A stretch of DNA of 64,000 nt from Noviherbaspirillum humi (GTDB taxonomy: Bacteria > Pseudomonadota > Gammaproteobacteria > Burkholderiales > Burkholderiaceae_D), in NCBI RefSeq assembly GCF_900188095.1, contig NZ_FZOT01000007.1:1-64000 (forward strand), in the 5' to 3' direction. This document shows, in pieces, positions 60,171-64,000 of the stretch; positions within the stretch are counted from its first letter, which is position 1; every line of letters begins with the position of its first letter. The position numbers were made by a program, and so were the translations under genes. The notes beneath the pieces were generated by a model that saw nothing but the letters and a program-made list of their open reading frames with translations, was not told the DNA's origin and did not search any database.

Positions 60171-60464
60171 ATGTCAGCGACTAATGGCCTACCTGAACGA
60201 CGCACCCCGGATTTTTCCCCTTTTGCCGACGTCCGCCAACTTTATAGTGGCCGGGTAGCAGTCATTGCCGGTCTAGGGATGTTCGCCCTCGTTTATTGGC
60301 TTGTGGCGATCCAGTTCGGGATCCTGTTGGCTTTCCTCATCGGCTGGATACCCGGCGCGGCCCTGGCATGGTTGACAGCACTTGCCGTCACGCCTGTCGC
60401 AAGAGCTTGCATCGACAGTTTGCTTGATAGCCACGGCTTCAGAGTCTCAAATAATCAGCCGTAA
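60171..60464 (+). CDS. Small two-helix membrane protein, hypothetical
   Basis: 97 residues with two hydrophobic segments (VAVIAGLGMFALVYWLVAIQ and GILLAFLIGWIPGAALAWLTALAV) joined by a very short turn. A charged N-terminus precedes them and a short soluble tail (SLLDSHGFRV) follows. AAAGGA lies six bases before the ATG, supporting a real gene. I do not recognise the family. It stands alone between two minus-strand genes. Confidence 0.7.
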   Translation: MSATNGLPERRTPDFSPFADVRQLYSGRVAVIAGLGMFALVYWLVAIQFGILLAFLIGWIPGAALAWLTALAVTPVARACIDSLLDSHGFRVSNNQP

Positions 60465-60498
60465 CAACCTCCGCCTCCCCCTGTTCGTTCTCCCGGAC

Positions 60499-60765
60499 TC
60501 AGCTCCCATTCGACTTTCGGCGAAGATGCGGCTGGGTCAGGACACGCAACGCCACTGCCAAGCTGATATCGTTTTCCTTCAAAAAGTAGGCAGCCCGTTT
60601 CGTATTGCCCACGCGTTGAAGCGTAATGCCCAAGTCCACAATCGATGATGCCAGGGTATCGGTTCGCTTATGGATGGAATTTTCCGGAATCGGGTTCTCG
60701 GATATCTCTTGGCTGCGTTGTGACGCCGTTTCTGAATTTTCCATAAACGCTTCGTATTCGGTCAA
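60499..60765 (-). CDS. Small hypothetical protein
   Basis: 88 residues. The first half is polar (NSETASQRSQEISENPIPENS). The second half has an amphipathic helical pattern (LGITLQRVGNTKRAAYFLKENDISLAVALRVLTQPHLRR). The ending VALRVLTQP-RR resembles small proteins I recall in Oxalobacteraceae genomes without assigned function. It is convergent with the small membrane-protein gene. Confidence 0.5.
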   Translation of the reverse strand: MTEYEAFMENSETASQRSQEISENPIPENSIHKRTDTLASSIVDLGITLQRVGNTKRAAYFLKENDISLAVALRVLTQPHLRRKSNGS

Positions 60766-61134
60766 TCGGAAAGCTTCCGGGGCTTCCGTTTGGTTTTTGC
60801 CAAATCGGAAAGGAACATCTCTTTGCGAGATAGGAATATCTTATCCCGAAGGCCTAAACAACGCATCCCCTGCCGCTTTCAAACCTGAACACGTCGTCTG
60901 TTTCGCGTAACTATCCACAGCCCGTGTTGCGCACTTACCTCAGCAAGACGGGAAGGATTCTTCGCCAAAACGGCCCAAAAACCGGTTTGGCATGACATCC
61001 AAATGCAGGCACCACTCAAGCACCGCATGCAACGCATACCGAGTCGTTGGGCGTCTACAGTGTCTGCAGTAGAAATTAGGCACGGCTCCCCGCTAACGCC
61101 TCGAAAGAGTGCCAAAAGGACCGGGTACGCAAAA
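60766..61134. other. 369-base stretch without a recognised gene
   Basis: A minus-strand frame (60879-61181) overlaps the dioxygenase end and is Cys-rich without family features. No terminator hairpin or clear promoter is seen. Confidence 0.3.
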
Positions 61135-62034
61135 TCAGTTTTGCAGGAATAGCCGGTTGCTATACCTGTCGAATCCGACAAGCTCAGGCCGGCGCAAGGG
61201 ACGATACTTGTATAGATAATTTGGCAAGAGCGAGTACTGAATTGTCAGCATCAGCCTTGGCGTGTCGGTGGGCGGCATGCCCTTATGGATGCCATAGGTA
61301 TCCACCGCAAAACCGAAACCGCTCTCGCCGGTGATCGTGTGCACCTTCCGGTCCGCAAACTGGCGACTTACGTCTCCATCAGACAAGAGCTCCAACCGCA
61401 TCGAGGCTGGTGTGATATGCGTATGGCTGACATACACATGCGGTCCGGCCCCGACATCCACGTCGGTCAGATAGACGAAGACCTTGAAGAATCGCCAATC
61501 GTCGACATCCCGGTGGAAGGTCTGCAGTTCATCGCATGCTGCTTGGCCAGGAAAAGACCAGCGCAATCCCAGTGCGCTCAATGTCGGCTTGCAACCGATG
61601 TAAGCAGCAGCCAGATTGGCCAATTCAGGGCTGTTCGCCAACGCCAGGATGTGGGGACAATCCACAACATCGGCAATGGCATAGTCGGCCATTCGAACAT
61701 CAGGCGGCACGCTGGCACGGACAAAGCGCTGTCCAGGCGCCTGCTTGGTCGTAAGCGGCTTATCCCGCAGGAACGCCCGAATATCATGCAATTGGGTAGC
61801 GGTCAGAAGCTGCCCTAATGGGGTATAGCCTTCGATACGCAGCCTGGACAGATGAGCACTGCATGGGCCGGATGCCGTCGAAGGAGACTTGCCAGTGCGG
61901 AGCCGCACGTAACGTTGCAACAGCTGCACGACACGATCTCTCATCCAAGGCATGACAACGATGCGTTGGCCATAGTAGAGGAGGCTATGCCATGGCCGAA
62001 AACCGCGCCCGGGAGAATGACGTGCATATTCCAT
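61135..62034 (-). CDS. Phytanoyl-CoA dioxygenase-like Fe(II)/2-oxoglutarate oxygenase
   Basis: A 299-residue protein with the PhyH metal triad: His174 and Asp176 in FHRDVDDWRFF, then His250 in YGIHKG, with Arg260 (TPRLMLTIQYS) likely to bind 2-oxoglutarate. The region FVYLTDVDVGAGPHVYV is typical of the family. It would hydroxylate an unknown small molecule. Relatives are sometimes found with polysaccharide and secondary metabolism genes. The first 60 residues lack PhyH features. The ribosome-binding site is poor, so the true start may be later. Confidence 0.75.
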   Translation of the reverse strand: MEYARHSPGRGFRPWHSLLYYGQRIVVMPWMRDRVVQLLQRYVRLRTGKSPSTASGPCSAHLSRLRIEGYTPLGQLLTATQLHDIRAFLRDKPLTTKQAPGQRFVRASVPPDVRMADYAIADVVDCPHILALANSPELANLAAAYIGCKPTLSALGLRWSFPGQAACDELQTFHRDVDDWRFFKVFVYLTDVDVGAGPHVYVSHTHITPASMRLELLSDGDVSRQFADRKVHTITGESGFGFAVDTYGIHKGMPPTDTPRLMLTIQYSLLPNYLYKYRPLRRPELVGFDRYSNRLFLQN

Positions 62035-62535
62035 GTGTTGCAGTTCCTATCGACGGAAAACCGAACAGCTCGCAAAAATACGCCTGAAAGTTACAAAATT
62101 ACTTTACCACAACATAAGAAAGTCGAACCAAGCATCGTTGGCCACCCTCAGCCGCATGCTTCAATGCGATGAATCGACACCGCTCTTTTCCGTCTTGCGG
62201 TGAGCGGAGTACTGGCTCTCCGCCAAAGTGGAGACCTCATGGGGTTGAGCCGATTGCTTCAAAATTCAAAAGGTGCGGGCTTCCGATGGCGTAACTGCGT
62301 GCTGCGTCGTATCGGTCTGCCATACCCGGTTCCAGACCATCGATTCAGGCTGAACGCAGCGCCCTCAAGCGATCAGCATGAATCGCTAAAAGCCATCCAA
62401 GATAGACACAAACAGCCTTCCACTCCGTGAGTAAGAGAGCAAGGCGTTGTTTTATCGTGAGGCCGAACCCCGCCCTTTACAGGACGGATAGCCCAAAAAA
62501 GAAAGTGGTCCAGGAGATTTCGTGTACGCCACGCC
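62035..62535. other. 501-base intergenic stretch
   Basis: No convincing gene. The frame at 62200-62430 (plus) is GC-shaped but has no ribosome-binding site or family motif. There is nothing to support an RNA gene or repeat. Confidence 0.3.
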
Positions 62536-62808
62536 TTAGCTGGTCGAGCGCTCCATCATGCTGCTCTCTGCGTTCGAAGAATCAAGCGCACAAGGCATCA
62601 CCGAGGCGAGACGTGAACCGATCTCCGGATCGGTCAGGCCAAATTCCTGCCTTAAAATCTTGCGACAGCTGGCGATCTCATGATCCAGGCTATCAATCAG
62701 GTTGGCAGCTTGCTCGTAGGCGAGCCGGTTCGCTGAACACTCGGAAAATCGCGCGAGTGTCTTCAGCATTCGAATCAATTGAGCCCTATCATCCACCCTG
62801 TTTTCCAT
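62536..62808 (-). CDS. Small hypothetical protein
   Basis: 90 residues, mostly helical: LIRMLKTLARFSECSANRLAYEQAANLIDSLDHEI, possibly a short coiled coil. The tail is serine-rich. AAGGA lies seven bases before the ATG at 62808, which supports translation. I do not recognise the family. Confidence 0.6.
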   Translation of the reverse strand: MENRVDDRAQLIRMLKTLARFSECSANRLAYEQAANLIDSLDHEIASCRKILRQEFGLTDPEIGSRLASVMPCALDSSNAESSMMERSTS

Positions 62809-63100
62809 GATTGAATCCTTGTGATTGGAATCGGCTGCCGCTCCTGATTACTGTCTGTCAAGAAAATAACACAAGGGAAAAAACGCGTTAGAGGCGGCCG
62901 GTTTTCCTTTGCGTTTCATCAAGCACCAACAATTCGCTGCTACCGGGCGGATGGTGCCAAGCTAAAGCGACTGCTTGACCGTAGGTGCAGGATCGAATGG
63001 TTGATGACCATGCGCGGTCGTGGAGTCCGCACTGCTGGCCGCGGCCGAGCCCAAGCGGATGACCGCAACGCCATGGAACCAGCTCAACATGCGCAATGGC

Positions 63101-63838
63101 TTAGGTATGAAGCATGGCCTTTCGTTGCCGCTCTACGTCAGTGATATAGCGATGAAGGGCTTTGGCCGAAGCGGAAGGAAACGCCACGAACGCAGCGCCT
63201 ATTCTCAGCTTCGTTGCGTCTTTCCGATCGGGCAGCGAAGTGATATGGCGAATCCGCGCGGAAGCCTGTATAAGACCTGATTTGGCCAGGGAAAATTGAA
63301 ATTCGATTTCGTCGCCAATCGCAATTTCACCTGCGAGGGCTGCGGGCAACGAAAAGCCGCACCCCTCCACGCTGACATCGTGCAGCAGCCAATTTTCCGC
63401 CAACTGCTTCGAAGCGTTTGCTACTGCGACGAACAATGGCTTGTTTATCGGGAGAGTGACCCGAAAACATTCACGACGCTGCAAGCGAAGCAATTGGGAT
63501 GGCAAGGGCACCTGGAAGGCCTCCAAGCCTTTCCATACCGTCCTTTGCGGCCTGCCGATGACGAACTTTGTCTTGATGCCATTCTGTATGCATTCAATAC
63601 TGGCCCTGTCACATTGTTCCAGGCGCTGATTTATCCGCTTTTCACCGCCAAGATCGAACGTCAGATGCTCTGGTGTCACTTCCAGCAGCACGGTCAACAG
63701 GAACTGGCGCCCTTCATCGAAGTACAGCGATACCGGCACGCGGGCACGAATCAAACATTCCAATTCACTGCGGACCACCTTCGGTCCAACTAACAGGTAA
63801 CGCTGCTCAATCTCTTTGTCGTCTAATGTAAGGTCCAT
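63101..63838 (-). CDS. PilZ-domain flagellar brake protein (YcgR-like)
   Basis: A 245-residue two-domain protein. The N-terminal YcgR domain (about 10-115) includes VPVSLYFDEGRQFLLTVLLEV. The PilZ domain starts with the c-di-GMP motif R-x3-R (LRLQRRECFRVTLP, Arg122/Arg126) and continues with D-x-S-x-x-G (DVSVEG, 154-159). PilZ proteins bind c-di-GMP and slow flagella or control EPS. All three binding elements are present, so binding is expected. Proximity to an EPS locus suggests a shared sessile-versus-motile decision. The gene may belong to the next region beyond the window. Confidence 0.9.
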   Translation of the reverse strand: MDLTLDDKEIEQRYLLVGPKVVRSELECLIRARVPVSLYFDEGRQFLLTVLLEVTPEHLTFDLGGEKRINQRLEQCDRASIECIQNGIKTKFVIGRPQRTVWKGLEAFQVPLPSQLLRLQRRECFRVTLPINKPLFVAVANASKQLAENWLLHDVSVEGCGFSLPAALAGEIAIGDEIEFQFSLAKSGLIQASARIRHITSLPDRKDATKLRIGAAFVAFPSASAKALHRYITDVERQRKAMLHT

Positions 63839-64000
63839 TTTTCAGCTAGCCGGATTCGCGTTTCCGACATCCATGGAATCGCTTGAAGACACCACTATAC
63901 CCGCTGCGCCAACCTCCCATTCGCACACTTTTGCAAAACTCGAATCATCTCTTGTTTGGTGAGATCCCACCTGCACTCCCGCGAATCGGAGTACTCGCTG

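Noticed and set aside
59831-60205. 124-codon minus-strand frame between the ydcF-like gene and the small membrane-protein gene
   Set aside because: It overlaps the ends of two better genes and has no motif.
60879-61181. 100-codon minus-strand frame rich in Cys
   Set aside because: It overlaps the dioxygenase end by 47 bases, has no clear ribosome-binding site and no recognised family.

Overview
The window is an exopolysaccharide (EPS) locus of the exosortase A (XrtA)/PEP-CTERM type from a betaproteobacterium. The closest fit by gene content is Burkholderiales, probably Oxalobacteraceae (Massilia, Noviherbaspirillum or Herbaspirillum relatives). This placement rests on remembered family architecture, not on a database search. 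Almost every conserved XrtA-associated family is present. No rRNA, tRNA, CRISPR array or phage is visible.

Left flank and minus-strand core (1-13.6 kb). The 3' end of a manC-like GDP-mannose gene and its terminator come first. Next is a beta-helix lipoprotein with a long Pro-Ala tract. An apparent minus-strand operon follows: priming sugar transferase, sensor kinase PrsK, sigma-54 activator PrsR, acyl-CoA ligase and PLP-dependent decarboxylase. Upstream of it, also on the minus strand, is a compact four-gene unit: a Tat-signal protein, a PqqD-like chaperone, an HprK-related kinase and a nucleotidyltransferase. This is the so-called HPr-rel-A system, whose substrate is not known to me. The export lipoprotein gene is next and is transcribed divergently from the main operon.

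Plus-strand core (13.9-26.9 kb). Ten closely packed, mostly overlapping genes encode the chain-length determinant, tyrosine autokinase, outer-membrane protein, ATPase, deacetylase, FemAB-like protein, two glycosyltransferases, exosortase A (fused to an EpsI domain) and an amidotransferase.

Variable glycan cassette (27-50 kb). It holds TviB/TviC-like enzymes for UDP-GlcNAcA/UDP-GalNAcA, glycosyltransferases, a Wzy/O-ligase-like protein, a deacetylase-glycosyltransferase fusion, two diverged copies of a Wzx-type flippase and three acyltransferase-3 proteins. An IS5-family insertion sequence with perfect 16-bp ends and two decayed IS5-type fragments lie near its right end, followed by a rift-barrel/YetA-like lipoprotein. 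Much of this part is visibly more AT-rich than the flanking core, which suggests replacement of the sugar-specific genes by transfer.

Right core and flank (50-64 kb). The single PEP-CTERM protein lies downstream of a near-consensus sigma-54 promoter, matching the GAFTGA loop in PrsR. The TPR lipoprotein PrsT follows. A divergent group encodes an acyl carrier protein and two alpha/beta-hydrolase-like proteins with unusual nucleophile positions. Then come a GNAT/CelD-like protein, a second beta-helix protein, a YdcF-like protein, small hypothetical genes, a phytanoyl-CoA-dioxygenase-like protein and a YcgR-type PilZ (c-di-GMP) protein.

Overall model (inference): a Wzx/Wzy-type polymer rich in uronic acids is primed, assembled, acylated and exported. 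PrsK/PrsR with sigma-54 drives production of a PEP-CTERM protein that XrtA processes at the membrane. The ligase/ACP/decarboxylase/hydrolase set probably adds a further acyl or amine substituent.
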